Below are positions 1 to 8,136 of a DNA stretch of 64,000 bases, piece by piece; the first letter of the stretch is position 1, and the number at the start of each line of letters is the position of its first letter. A program made the position numbers and the translations under genes. Below the pieces are notes generated by a model. It made no database searches. It saw nothing but the letters and a program-made list of their open reading frames with translations, and was not told where the DNA came from. Source of the stretch: an uncultured Lachnospiraceae bacterium (GTDB lineage: Bacteria > Bacillota > Clostridia > Lachnospirales > Lachnospiraceae); assembly GCA_900544685.1 (NCBI GenBank), contig UQWA01000005.1, forward strand, positions 56,212 to 120,211, in the 5' to 3' direction.

Positions 1-269
1 AAGGCGCAGATATCATTATGGTAAAACCTGCAATGTCCTATCTGGATATGGTGGCAAAGGTAAGAGAACAGGTGACCACACCGATTGCATGTTACAGTGT
101 CAGCGGAGAATATGCTATGGTCAAGGCAGCAGCAAAGATGGGATGGATTGATGAAGAGCGGATTATCTGTGAAATGGCAGTGTCAGCTTACCGTGCAGGA
201 GCAGATATCTATATTACTTATTATGCAAAAGAACTGGCAAAATGTATGGATGAGGGGAAAATAGGATGA
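1..269 (+). CDS. hemB: Porphobilinogen synthase (delta-aminolevulinate dehydratase), C-terminal part
   Basis: This is the 3' end of a gene cut by the window edge; the reading frame is open from base 3. HemB condenses two 5-aminolevulinate molecules to porphobilinogen in tetrapyrrole synthesis. The visible part contains the MVKPAMSYLD stretch that follows the active-site region, then YSVSGEYAM and the AGADIYITYYAKEL ending, all typical of the HemB C-terminus. Its TGA stop overlaps the ATG of hemL (ATGA), so the two genes are translationally coupled. HemL makes the HemB substrate, which supports the call. Only about 88 residues can be seen. Confidence 0.95.
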   Translation, partial: GADIIMVKPAMSYLDMVAKVREQVTTPIACYSVSGEYAMVKAAAKMGWIDEERIICEMAVSAYRAGADIYITYYAKELAKCMDEGKIG

Positions 270-1552
270 GCAGATCAGAAGAATTATTCAGACAGGCGGT
301 AGAACTGATTCCGGGTGGAGTAAACAGCCCGGTAAGAGCTTATGGCAATGTTCATGAAGTACCAAGATTTATTGTAAGTGCTGACGGACCGTATATTTCA
401 GATGTGGATGGCAATATTTATGTGGACTATATTGGTTCCTGGGGACCAATGATTCTGGGAAATAACGATAAGCGTATTCTGGACAGTGTCGTTAAGGCTG
501 CCGGAAAAGGATTGAGCTTTGGTGCGGCAACAGAAGCAGAAGTGGAGATGGCACAGCTTGTGTGCAACCTGGTTCCGTCTATAGAGATGGTGCGTATGGT
601 GAATTCCGGTACCGAGGCGGTTATGAGTGCACTCCGTGTGGCAAGAGGCTATACGGGCAGAAATAAAATCGTGAAATTCATGGGCTGTTATCATGGACAT
701 ACTGATGCCATGCTAGTGAAGGCGGGGTCCGGTGTGATGACAGCAGGTATTCCGGACAGTGCCGGAGTTCCGGCAGGATGTACACAGGATACCCTGTCTG
801 CAGAATACAACAATCTGGACAGCGTAAAAGAGTTATTTGACAGCTATCCGGATGAGATTGCAGCAGTGATCGTGGAACCGGTGGGAGCCAATATGGGAGT
901 GGTGCCTCCAGAAGAAGGATTTCTGGAAGGCCTTCGTGCTATCTGTGATAAGTACAGCGCGCTTTTGATCTTTGATGAAGTGATTACCGGATTCCGTTTA
1001 AGCCTTCAGGGTGCACAGGGTTATTTTGGTGTACAGCCGGATCTGACAACTTTTGGTAAGATTATCGGTGCAGGTATGCCGGTAGGTGCTTATGGAGGAA
1101 GAAAAGAAATTATGCAGCTGGTATCTCCGGTCGGAAAAGTATATCAGGCAGGAACATTAAGCGGCAATCCGGTTGCCATGGCAGCTGGTCTGACGCAACT
1201 GAAGATTTTACGTGATACACCGGATTTTTATGAAAAACTGAATGCAAACGGTGACTGGTTCTATACAGAGATGGATAAGATCCTGACCGATCATCAGATC
1301 CCACACTGCCTGAATCATGTGGGGTCCCTTGGATGCGTATTTTTTACGGAGAAAAAAGTAAAAGATTATGTGACCGCCAAAACATCTGATACAGAGGCTT
1401 TCGCAAAATATTTCAAATATCTGTTGACTCACGGTATCTATATGGCACCGTCTCAGTTTGAAGCGATTTTCCTGTCCGGTGCCCACACAAAAGAAAAAGA
1501 ATTAAAGAAGACACTGGAAGTGATCGATGCATGCTGTGCCGCAATAAAATAA
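266..1552 (+). CDS. hemL: Glutamate-1-semialdehyde 2,1-aminomutase
   Basis: The 428-residue protein is a full-length PLP-dependent aminomutase of aminotransferase class III. It converts glutamate-1-semialdehyde to 5-aminolevulinate, the precursor used by HemB just upstream. The start shows the diagnostic IPGGVNSPVRAYG, and the PLP lysine is K265 in TFGKIIGAGMPVGAYGG. The residues MVNSGTEAVMSALR and LIFDEVITGFR line the cofactor site. Length and motifs match the family with no gaps. The start overlaps the hemB stop by 4 nt and the 3' end overlaps the next gene by 22 nt, so this belongs to a tetrapyrrole operon. Confidence 0.98.
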   Translation: MSRSEELFRQAVELIPGGVNSPVRAYGNVHEVPRFIVSADGPYISDVDGNIYVDYIGSWGPMILGNNDKRILDSVVKAAGKGLSFGAATEAEVEMAQLVCNLVPSIEMVRMVNSGTEAVMSALRVARGYTGRNKIVKFMGCYHGHTDAMLVKAGSGVMTAGIPDSAGVPAGCTQDTLSAEYNNLDSVKELFDSYPDEIAAVIVEPVGANMGVVPPEEGFLEGLRAICDKYSALLIFDEVITGFRLSLQGAQGYFGVQPDLTTFGKIIGAGMPVGAYGGRKEIMQLVSPVGKVYQAGTLSGNPVAMAAGLTQLKILRDTPDFYEKLNANGDWFYTEMDKILTDHQIPHCLNHVGSLGCVFFTEKKVKDYVTAKTSDTEAFAKYFKYLLTHGIYMAPSQFEAIFLSGAHTKEKELKKTLEVIDACCAAIK

Positions 1553-2175
1553 AAGCGTTATTTTCTGGGGTAGTGGGAATGATGTTTCTGATTTCAGTGG
1601 CAGTGATATTGACATTGTCCTGTAAAAGTCTCTATAAAGCGGATATGAGACATCTCCACCTGACAGAAAAGACTGGTTATTCCGAGGAAGAGATACTGGC
1701 AAATTATGAGGAGCTGATTGACTATAATCTGTCTCCGTTTCATAAAGAACTGAAGTTTCCAACCTTTCCTATGTCAGAAGAAGCGAGAATTCATTTTAAA
1801 GAGGTGAAGGTGATTTTTCAGGGCTTTCTGTACCTCATGGTATTTGGTGGAATTCTTTTTGTGATCATATCGATCTGTATGGCAAAAAAGAAGGACTGGT
1901 TGTTCCTGAAGTATACCGGTATCTGCAGTATTGCGATTCCCTCTGTGCTGGGAGGAATGATAGCGCTGAACTGGGAAAAAGTCTTTATTACCTTTCATGA
2001 ACTGGTGTTTCAGAATGATTACTGGCTTTTTGACCCGGTTACAGATCCTGTAATACTGGTGCTGCCAGATGAGTATTTTATGCACTGCGCTATCATGATC
2101 ATTGGAATCGTGTTGCTTGGAGCGGGTGTGTCTCTTGGCATATATCATATAAAGCCCGGAGAGCGGAAGCAGTAA
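1531..2175 (+). CDS. TIGR01906/DUF1461 family integral membrane protein
   Basis: A 214-residue protein with about four hydrophobic segments (roughly residues 8-30, 94-117, 124-147 and 185-207) and a soluble loop after the first. It shows DUF1461 features: a TGYSEEEILANYEELIDYNL block, a following HFKEVKVIFQG block, and the FQNDYWLFDPVTDPVILVLP stretch before the last helix. The family is known mainly from low-GC Gram-positives and has no assigned function. The ATG lies inside the hemL 3' end (22 nt overlap); ATG 1579 is a possible shorter start, but it would lose part of the first helix. Position suggests co-transcription with hem genes; no functional link is implied. Confidence 0.8.
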   Translation: MLCRNKIKALFSGVVGMMFLISVAVILTLSCKSLYKADMRHLHLTEKTGYSEEEILANYEELIDYNLSPFHKELKFPTFPMSEEARIHFKEVKVIFQGFLYLMVFGGILFVIISICMAKKKDWLFLKYTGICSIAIPSVLGGMIALNWEKVFITFHELVFQNDYWLFDPVTDPVILVLPDEYFMHCAIMIIGIVLLGAGVSLGIYHIKPGERKQ

Positions 2176-2236
2176 AGCGCATGGGATCATTTTCCGTGTA
2201 CCAATGAAGATAAAAATGTATAATACCAAAAAAGCA

Positions 2237-2270
2237 GGTCATACTCTAAGAAAAAGAAAGGAGTATGACC
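2237..2270 (+). promoter_or_regulatory. 10-bp hairpin holding the SASP ribosome-binding site
   Basis: GGTCATACTC (2237-2246) pairs perfectly with GAGTATGACC (2261-2270) across a purine-rich 14-nt loop and is followed by TTTTT. The SASP Shine-Dalgarno (AAAGGAG, 2257-2263) lies in the loop and 3' arm. It could end upstream transcription, protect a 5' end, or limit translation. A TATAATA element at about 2219-2225 lies just upstream. Confidence 0.6.
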
Positions 2271-2277
2271 TTTTTCA

Positions 2278-2478
2278 ATGAAAAAACAGGATAAAACAAT
2301 AGATTTAAAGAATCTGACACTGAAGGATAAAATGAAATATGAGATTGCAGAGGAACTGGGACTTCTGGACAGAGTAAAGAAAGATGGCTGGAAATCACTC
2401 TCTGCAAAAGAGACCGGGAGAATCGGAGGAATTATGACCAGACGGATGCGTGAGGCAGAGAAAAAGAAAACAATGTAA
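2278..2478 (+). CDS. Small acid-soluble spore protein, alpha/beta type
   Basis: The 66-residue basic protein carries the alpha/beta SASP signature: KYEIAEELGLLDRV followed by DGWKSLSAKETGRIGGIM. These proteins coat spore DNA in the forespore and are degraded on germination by the Gpr protease, whose gene is 1.6 kb downstream; the EIAEE segment is where Gpr cleaves. The N-terminal part is lysine-rich and longer on its charged side than in Bacillus SspA-type proteins, and the second conserved segment is shortened. The RBS to ATG spacing is long (about 14 nt) and the RBS sits in a hairpin. It is a direct marker of spore formation. Confidence 0.88.
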   Translation: MKKQDKTIDLKNLTLKDKMKYEIAEELGLLDRVKKDGWKSLSAKETGRIGGIMTRRMREAEKKKTM

Positions 2479-2493
2479 CTTAACTGTTTAGAA

Positions 2494-2536
2494 ACCACTA
2501 TCTGTAAAGGGCATTGGACAGATACGAACCAGTGGT
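2494..2536. repeat. Copy A of the ATCTGT/ACAGAT hairpin family
   Basis: ACCACT-ATCTGT (2494-2505) faces ACAGAT (2518-2523) and AGTGGT (2531-2536), giving a core stem with a 12-nt loop and a 7-nt bulge on the 3' side. The core is shared with hairpins at 3552-3592 and 3990-4016. It fills much of the gap between the SASP gene and holA. Confidence 0.6.
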
Positions 2537-2537
2537 C

Positions 2538-2566
2538 TTGCAGGGGAAAAGTCCCTGTGTTATACT
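2538..2566 (+). promoter_or_regulatory. Candidate sigma-A promoter of holA
   Basis: TTGCAG (2538-2543) and TATACT (2561-2566) are separated by 17 bp. The expected transcription start would fall on or within a base or two of the holA ATG (2573), which would make the message nearly leaderless. Confidence 0.4.
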
Positions 2567-2572
2567 GGGAAC

Positions 2573-3550
2573 ATGAAAAATTTAGTACAGGATTTAAAAA
2601 CAGGAAATTTCAAACATATTTATCTTCTGACAGGAGAAGAAGTCTATCTGAGAAGCCAATATAAGAAGAAGCTGCAGGAGGCGCTTGTTTCACCGGAGGA
2701 TACGGTGAATATTAATTTTTATCAGGGAAAGGGGATCTCAGTGCAGGAACTGATTGACCAGGCAGAAACCATGCCTTTTTTCTCAGAGAGACGTCTACTG
2801 GTTATTGAGGACAGTGGATTTTTCAAAAGTGCATCACCGGAACTGGCAGAGTATCTGGAACAGGTGCCAGATACGACTTATTTCCTTTTTGTAGAGAATG
2901 ATGTAGACAAACGGGGGAAACTTTATAAGACAGTAAAGAAAAACGGAGGCATTGCTGAATTCTCCAGCCAGACGGAAGATACACTGATGCGTTGGATTCT
3001 TGGAATTCTCAAAAAGGAACAGAAAAATATCACCCGTTCCACCATGGAATTGTTCTTAGAGAAAACCGGTACAGACATGAATCAGATTAACATGGAACTG
3101 GAAAAGCTGCTTTCCTATACGATAGGGCGGGAGATTATTACGGCTGAGGATGTGGAGGCAGTATGCACGACCCAGACAGTGAATCAGATTTTTGAAATGA
3201 TCAATGCCATGGCACAGAAGAATCAGAAACGGGCACTGGATCTGTATTACGATCTGCTGGCATTAAAAGAAGCACCTATGAGAATACTGTATCTGATTGC
3301 CAGACAGTTTAACCAGATTATGCAGATCAGTGAACTGAGCAGTCAGGGAGTTGGGCGAGAAGCAATTGCAGAAAAACTGGGGATACAGAGCTTTATTGTA
3401 CGGAACGGACTTCGTTATGCCAGAAGTTTTTCACAGGAACAGCTCCGCTATGCAGTAGAGACAGCTGTTCAGACAGAGACAGATGTCAAGACTGGAAAAT
3501 TAGACGAAAAGCTGGCAGTTGAGCTGGTAATCGTAGAGATGAGCAAATGA
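2573..3550 (+). CDS. holA: DNA polymerase III subunit delta
   Basis: The 325-residue protein matches HolA (YqeN type), the clamp-loader subunit that opens the beta sliding clamp during replication. The N-terminus (DLKTGNFKHIYLLTGEE, then PFFSERRLLVIEDS) and the C-terminal helical part with the KEAPMRILYLIARQFNQI block are typical. The N-terminal AAA+-like domain has no working Walker A motif, as expected for delta. Gene order holA-rpsT-gpr-spoIIP-lepA is the conserved Firmicutes arrangement. The ATG has only a weak GGGA upstream, while a promoter-like -10 lies 7 nt before it, so a leaderless or very short-leader message is possible. Confidence 0.95.
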   Translation: MKNLVQDLKTGNFKHIYLLTGEEVYLRSQYKKKLQEALVSPEDTVNINFYQGKGISVQELIDQAETMPFFSERRLLVIEDSGFFKSASPELAEYLEQVPDTTYFLFVENDVDKRGKLYKTVKKNGGIAEFSSQTEDTLMRWILGILKKEQKNITRSTMELFLEKTGTDMNQINMELEKLLSYTIGREIITAEDVEAVCTTQTVNQIFEMINAMAQKNQKRALDLYYDLLALKEAPMRILYLIARQFNQIMQISELSSQGVGREAIAEKLGIQSFIVRNGLRYARSFSQEQLRYAVETAVQTETDVKTGKLDEKLAVELVIVEMSK

Positions 3551-3551
3551 T

Positions 3552-3592
3552 AAGCTGCGTATCTGTGATGGTACTGAACAGATACGTAGCTT
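3552..3592. repeat. Copy B of the GTATCTGT/ACAGATAC hairpin family
   Basis: A 15-bp stem with one G-U pair: left arm 3552-3566 ending CGTATCTGT, 11-nt loop, right arm 3578-3592 starting ACAGATACG. It lies between the holA stop and the convergent terminator and shares its core with 2494-2536 and 3990-4016. Confidence 0.75.
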
Positions 3593-3600
3593 GGATATAA

Positions 3601-3634
3601 AAAAGACCATCGGATGACGGGCCGATGGTCTTTT
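3601..3634. terminator. Bidirectional terminator between holA and rpsT
   Basis: AAAAGACCATCGG (3601-3613) and CCGATGGTCTTTT (3622-3634) form a stem with an 8-nt loop. The A and T tracts on each side let it serve holA on the + strand and rpsT on the - strand. Confidence 0.85.
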
Positions 3635-3648
3635 AAAGTTCTCATTTA

Positions 3649-3909
3649 TTAGATATTGTTAACAAGCTTAGCTAAACGGGAAACTTTTCTTGCAGCGTTA
3701 TTTTTATGATAAACACCTTTTGTAGTAGCCTTATCAATAACAGCTGTAGCGTTCAGCAGAGCAGCAACAGCAGCATCTTTATCTTTTGCTGTAACAGCAG
3801 CTTCAACTTTCTTGATAGCTGTCTTAACACCAGACTTGATTGCTTTATTGCGTTCAGCTTTTGTTCTGTTAACTAAGATACGTTTTTTTGCAGATTTAAT
3901 GTTAGCCAA
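3649..3909 (-). CDS. rpsT: 30S ribosomal protein S20
   Basis: The 86-residue lysine- and alanine-rich protein binds 16S rRNA early in 30S assembly. The N-terminus, read as M-ANIKSAKKRILVN, and the helix-rich KAIKSGVKTAIKKVEAAV stretch are diagnostic of S20. I place the start at a TTG codon (3909-3907) because ANIKSAKK follows it directly and a strong GGAGG (complement of 3919-3923) sits 9 nt upstream. An in-frame ATG further upstream would add 11 unrelated residues. A TTG start for S20 is also known in other bacteria, where it limits expression. The gene is the lone - strand gene in this block and has its own promoter and a leader of about 110 nt. Confidence 0.97.
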   Translation of the reverse strand: MANIKSAKKRILVNRTKAERNKAIKSGVKTAIKKVEAAVTAKDKDAAVAALLNATAVIDKATTKGVYHKNNAARKVSRLAKLVNNI

Positions 3910-3989
3910 TTCCTGACACCTCCAATTTATTCTCTTTTTCATCTTTTATGTTAAACTCGGACACGGACGTTCTAACATAAATATACTTC

Positions 3990-4016
3990 GTATCTGTTTT
4001 GTACGTTCACAGATAC
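3990..4016. repeat. Copy C of the hairpin family, at the 5' end of the rpsT leader
   Basis: GTATCTGT (3990-3997) and ACAGATAC (4009-4016) form a perfect 8-bp stem around an 11-nt loop. With the promoter at 4056-4028 on the - strand, the rpsT transcript would begin at about 4021, so this hairpin would be its first structure. Confidence 0.7.
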
Positions 4017-4027
4017 CACACTTCTCT

Positions 4028-4056
4028 ATTTTAGTGCAACAAGAGGGTTGTGTCAA
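4028..4056 (-). promoter_or_regulatory. Sigma-A promoter of rpsT
   Basis: On the - strand TTGACA (4056-4051) and TAAAAT (4033-4028) are 17 bp apart. The expected start is about 4021, giving a leader of about 110 nt before the TTG start of rpsT. Confidence 0.75.
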
Positions 4057-4122
4057 TACATAATTCGGAAAAAAATGAGAAAAATAGAAGAAAAGAAGTA
4101 AATCAGAGAAGAGAGGGAAGTA

Positions 4123-5007
4123 ATGTTAGGATTTTTCGAAGTGCGCACAGACCTGGCACTGGAGGCCAGAGAGAATCTGGATAAATCCGGAGAAGAACTG
4201 AACGGGATTCAGATTCAGGAAGAAGAGGATTCGCAGAATAACATTCATACAACAATAGTAACTATAACAACAGAAAACAGTGCAAAAGCTATTGGAAAGC
4301 CGGTGGGATGTTATGTGACCATGGAGGTTCCAGATCTGGGATCGGAAGATGAAGGGTATCATAGAGAGATCTCAGAAGTACTGGCACAGAGGTTAAAAAG
4401 TCTTCGCAAGAACAGAGTCGGCTCAGTACTTTTGGTGGGGCTCGGTAATCGGAATGTAACACCGGACGCTCTTGGACCCCTGGTAATGGATAATCTGAAG
4501 ATCACCAGACATCTGTTTAAAGAGTTTGGACTGACAGAAGAGGGAAAAAATCAGGTTAGTGCCTTGGTTCCTGGAGTTATGGCACAGACAGGAATGGAGA
4601 CACTGGAGATTATACGTGGGGTGGTCGATGAAACCAGACCGGATATGGTAATTGTAGTAGATGCATTGGCAGCAAGGAGTATTAAAAGACTGAATCGGAC
4701 GATACAGATTTCGGATGCCGGGATACATCCAGGTTCTGGTGTGGGAAATCATAGATGCAGGCTGAATCATGAGACACTTGGGGTACCGGTAATTGCTATT
4801 GGTGTGCCTACAGTGGTGGATGCGGCAACCATTGTTTATGATGCCATTGGTCAGACAGAGCTGGAAGAAGATCAGGTACAGGATCTGCGCGAACAGATGG
4901 CTCCCGGATTAAATACAATGTTTGTTACCCCGAAGGATATTGACGAGACAGTCAAAAAAGTCAGTTATACCATTTCAGAAGCGTTGAATATCGCATTTTC
5001 ATCATAA
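4123..5007 (+). CDS. gpr: Germination protease (SASP endopeptidase)
   Basis: The 294-residue protein is Gpr, the forespore protease that is made as a zymogen and degrades SASPs during germination. The N-terminal VRTDLALEARE, the VGLGNRNVTPDALGPLV block, and the HPGSGVGNHRCRLNHETLGVPVIAIGVPTVVDA region are family hallmarks. The length is shorter than the roughly 370 residues of Bacillus Gpr, mostly because the region after residue 200 is compact, as in many clostridia. A GAGAGGGAAG ribosome-binding region precedes the ATG. Its substrate type is encoded at 2278-2478. SpoIIP follows 41 nt later. Confidence 0.95.
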   Translation: MLGFFEVRTDLALEARENLDKSGEELNGIQIQEEEDSQNNIHTTIVTITTENSAKAIGKPVGCYVTMEVPDLGSEDEGYHREISEVLAQRLKSLRKNRVGSVLLVGLGNRNVTPDALGPLVMDNLKITRHLFKEFGLTEEGKNQVSALVPGVMAQTGMETLEIIRGVVDETRPDMVIVVDALAARSIKRLNRTIQISDAGIHPGSGVGNHRCRLNHETLGVPVIAIGVPTVVDAATIVYDAIGQTELEEDQVQDLREQMAPGLNTMFVTPKDIDETVKKVSYTISEALNIAFSS

Positions 5008-5048
5008 ACATAAGGAACCTGTCATAGACTGGTACAGAGGTGAAAAAA

Positions 5049-6254
5049 ATGCGATTACTGGACAGAATCATCAGAGCAGTACTGCTGGTCTGTATGACAG
5101 TATTAAGCGGATATATTCTGATACGGGCAGTGACGATTGCAGGGGAAAACGGTGTATTTCAGGATACGCCGCTTTTGTCTGCTCTTTACCGGAAACTGGA
5201 AACGTATAGTGAACAGTTTTTTGTGCCTGCGCTGTATTATGATGAGACGGCGCAGGTATGGCAGCAGGATCTGGAAGATAGCGTCAGCCAGACGGTAATT
5301 CCATATTCCTGTTATGTGGACAGGCAAGGGGAACAGCGCGGACAAAAGGAACCAGATGAAGAATATGAACTGATTCTGGAAGCAGAGGCAAAAGCGGAAG
5401 AACAAAAACAGCCACTGGACTTGCAGGAGTGGATGGCAAATCAGAAGCAAATGGAAGGATTGCAGAAGGATGAATCAGAAAAAGAGGTCATACAAGGCTC
5501 CAGAGAAGAGGAATTTGCCGCACTTCTGAATACATATTTTTCCATGGATGCGGCAACAACCATAGACAGCAGCAGGTTGAATAACAGTCTTTTGGACATG
5601 GATCTGTCGTTGGATACGCAGGCGGCGGGACCGCAGATACTCATCTACCACAGCCATTCGCAGGAGGGCTTTACAGATACAGTGGAGGGGGATGATACGA
5701 CAACGATTGTGGGAGTGGGAGATTATCTGACACAGCTTCTGATGGAACAGTATGGATATGAAGTAATTCACGACAGGGGCGTGTATGACCTGGTGGATGG
5801 TGTGCTGGATCGGAATGTAGCATATGATTATGCAGGAGCAGCAGTAGAAAAATGGCTGGAGAAGTATCCACAGATACAGGTTATTATTGATCTGCACAGA
5901 GATGGGGTAGATGGTAAGAAATTTGTTACGGAATATCAGGGGAAACAGACAGCGAATCTGATGTTTATTCTGGGAATGAGTCAGACAGCAGATCATCAGG
6001 ATATTACCTATCTTCCCAATCCTTACATAAAAGAGAACACAGCATTTGCACTGCAAATGCAGATACAGGCAGAGATGGATGCGCCGGGAGTGATGCGCAA
6101 TATTTATCTGATGGCTTATCGGTTCAATCTGCATTATCGACCGAGAAGTATCCTTTTAGAAGCGGGGACACAGCTGAATTCGCTGGAAGAAGAGAAAAAT
6201 GCCATGGATGTTTTTGCACAGATCCTGAATAAGGAACTGAAAGGCAGTCGGTAA
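5049..6254 (+). CDS. spoIIP: Stage II sporulation protein P (engulfment amidase/endopeptidase)
   Basis: The protein (about 401 residues) is SpoIIP, the membrane-anchored peptidoglycan hydrolase that works with SpoIID and SpoIIM in engulfment. It has an N-terminal membrane segment (about residues 7-27), a variable acidic linker, and an amidase-like domain with YHSHSQEGF (H201, H203, E206), IDLHRDGVDG and a final RSILLEAGTQ. The in-frame GTG at 5040 lies inside the sequence AGAGGTGA, which is a good ribosome-binding site for ATG 5049, so I prefer ATG 5049. It sits between gpr and lepA as in Bacillus. Confidence 0.95.
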   Translation: MRLLDRIIRAVLLVCMTVLSGYILIRAVTIAGENGVFQDTPLLSALYRKLETYSEQFFVPALYYDETAQVWQQDLEDSVSQTVIPYSCYVDRQGEQRGQKEPDEEYELILEAEAKAEEQKQPLDLQEWMANQKQMEGLQKDESEKEVIQGSREEEFAALLNTYFSMDAATTIDSSRLNNSLLDMDLSLDTQAAGPQILIYHSHSQEGFTDTVEGDDTTTIVGVGDYLTQLLMEQYGYEVIHDRGVYDLVDGVLDRNVAYDYAGAAVEKWLEKYPQIQVIIDLHRDGVDGKKFVTEYQGKQTANLMFILGMSQTADHQDITYLPNPYIKENTAFALQMQIQAEMDAPGVMRNIYLMAYRFNLHYRPRSILLEAGTQLNSLEEEKNAMDVFAQILNKELKGSR

Positions 6255-6321
6255 GTCGGTTAGGTATAGACAAAGCGGGAAATCATGTGCTAAAATGCCT
6301 CTTGAACAGGAGGAAATACTA

Positions 6322-8136
6322 TTGGCAGCAATTGATCAGAATAAAATAAGGAATTTTTGTATTATCGCACATATAGACCATGGAAAATCCACTCTGGCGG
6401 ACCGTATCATTGAGATGACTGGGCTTCTGACCAGCAGAGAGATGCAGGCACAGGTTCTGGACAATATGGATCTGGAGAGAGAACGTGGAATTACCATCAA
6501 AGCGCAGACTGTGCGTATTGTCTATAAAGCAAAAGATGGAGAAGAATATATTTTTAACTTAATTGACACACCGGGGCATGTGGACTTTAACTATGAGGTT
6601 TCCAGAAGTCTGGCAGCCTGTGACGGCGCCATTTTGGTAGTGGATGCTGCTCAGGGAATTGAGGCACAGACACTTGCCAATGTTTATCTGGCACTGGATC
6701 ATGATCTGGATGTTATGCCGGTGATCAATAAAATTGATCTTCCAAGCGCAGATCCCCAGCGAGTGATCAATGAAATTGAAGACGTGATTGGAATTGAGGC
6801 ACAGGATGCACCGCAGATCTCGGCAAAGACAGGACTGAATGTAGATCAGGTTCTGGAACAGATTGTGGAAAAGATACCGGCGCCGGGAGGAGACTCGAAG
6901 GCACCTCTGCAGGCTCTGATATTCGACTCTGTCTATGACTCGTATAAGGGTGTTATCATTTTCTGCAGGATCAAAGAAGGATCTGTCCGCAAGGGAACGC
7001 CGATTCGCATGATGGCAACCGGTGCAGTGGCAGATGTGGTGGAAGTAGGATATTTTGGACCGGGACAGTTCATTCCATGTGAAGAACTGAGTGCCGGTAT
7101 GGTAGGGTATATTACAGCCAGCCTGAAGAATGTAAAGGACACCAGAGTAGGAGATACCGTAACCAATGCAGAAGAACCTTGCAGTGAACCGCTTCCGGGT
7201 TATAAGAAGGTAAATCCGATGGTGTACTGCGGACTTTACCCGGCGGACGGTGCAAAATATCCGGATTTGAGGGATGCACTGGAAAAGCTTCAGCTAAATG
7301 ATGCGGCACTGCAATTTGAACCGGAGACATCTCTGGCACTGGGATTTGGTTTCCGCTGTGGTTTCCTTGGATTACTTCATTTGGAAATCATTCAGGAGCG
7401 TCTGGAGCGGGAATATAATCTGGATCTGGTTACTACAGCACCGAGCGTTATCTATAAGGTGTATAAGACAAATGGAGAGATAATAGACCTGACGAATCCG
7501 TCCAATCTGCCGGATGCATCAGAAATCGAATATATGGAAGAACCGATTGTGGGAGCCGAAATTATGGTGACGACAGAATATATTGGTGCTATTATGCAAC
7601 TTTGCGAGGAACGTCGCGGCAATTATCTCGGTATGGAATATATGGAAGAGACCCGTGCGCTTCTGAAATACGAATTGCCGTTAAATGAGATTATCTATGA
7701 TTTCTTCGATGCCCTAAAGTCCCGTTCCAGAGGATATGCGTCCTTTGATTATGAGATGAAAGGTTATCAGAGATCCGAACTGGTAAAACTGGATATTCTG
7801 GTAAACAGAGAAGAGGTAGATGCACTGTCCTTTATTGTACATGCAGCGACGGCTTATGAGCGTGGAAGGAAGATGTGTGAGAAGCTAAAGGAAGAGATCC
7901 CGAGACAGTTGTTTGAGATTCCGATTCAAGCAGCGATCGGAAGCAAGATTATTGCAAGAGAGACTGTCAAGGCTATGCGTAAGGATGTATTGGCAAAATG
8001 TTATGGCGGTGACATTTCCCGTAAGAAAAAGCTTCTTGAAAAACAGAAGGAAGGTAAGAAACGAATGCGCCAGGTAGGAAATGTAGAGATTCCACAGAAG
8101 GCGTTCATGAGTGTTCTGAAATTAGACGAAAATTAA
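6322..8136 (+). CDS. lepA: Elongation factor 4 (ribosome back-translocase)
   Basis: The 604-residue translational GTPase has G1 AHIDHGKST, the G3 DTPGHVDF and G4 NKIDLP motifs, an EF-G-like domain arrangement and the LepA-specific C-terminal domain with LAKCYGGDISRKKKLLEKQKEGKKRM. EF4 acts on stalled or mistranslocated ribosomes. The start is a TTG at 6322: AGGAGG (6308-6313) lies 8 nt upstream and the protein then has the usual family length. An in-frame ATG at 6295 would put this ribosome-binding site inside the coding sequence. The stop TAA shares one base with the hemW ATG. Confidence 0.97.
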   Translation: MAAIDQNKIRNFCIIAHIDHGKSTLADRIIEMTGLLTSREMQAQVLDNMDLERERGITIKAQTVRIVYKAKDGEEYIFNLIDTPGHVDFNYEVSRSLAACDGAILVVDAAQGIEAQTLANVYLALDHDLDVMPVINKIDLPSADPQRVINEIEDVIGIEAQDAPQISAKTGLNVDQVLEQIVEKIPAPGGDSKAPLQALIFDSVYDSYKGVIIFCRIKEGSVRKGTPIRMMATGAVADVVEVGYFGPGQFIPCEELSAGMVGYITASLKNVKDTRVGDTVTNAEEPCSEPLPGYKKVNPMVYCGLYPADGAKYPDLRDALEKLQLNDAALQFEPETSLALGFGFRCGFLGLLHLEIIQERLEREYNLDLVTTAPSVIYKVYKTNGEIIDLTNPSNLPDASEIEYMEEPIVGAEIMVTTEYIGAIMQLCEERRGNYLGMEYMEETRALLKYELPLNEIIYDFFDALKSRSRGYASFDYEMKGYQRSELVKLDILVNREEVDALSFIVHAATAYERGRKMCEKLKEEIPRQLFEIPIQAAIGSKIIARETVKAMRKDVLAKCYGGDISRKKKLLEKQKEGKKRMRQVGNVEIPQKAFMSVLKLDEN

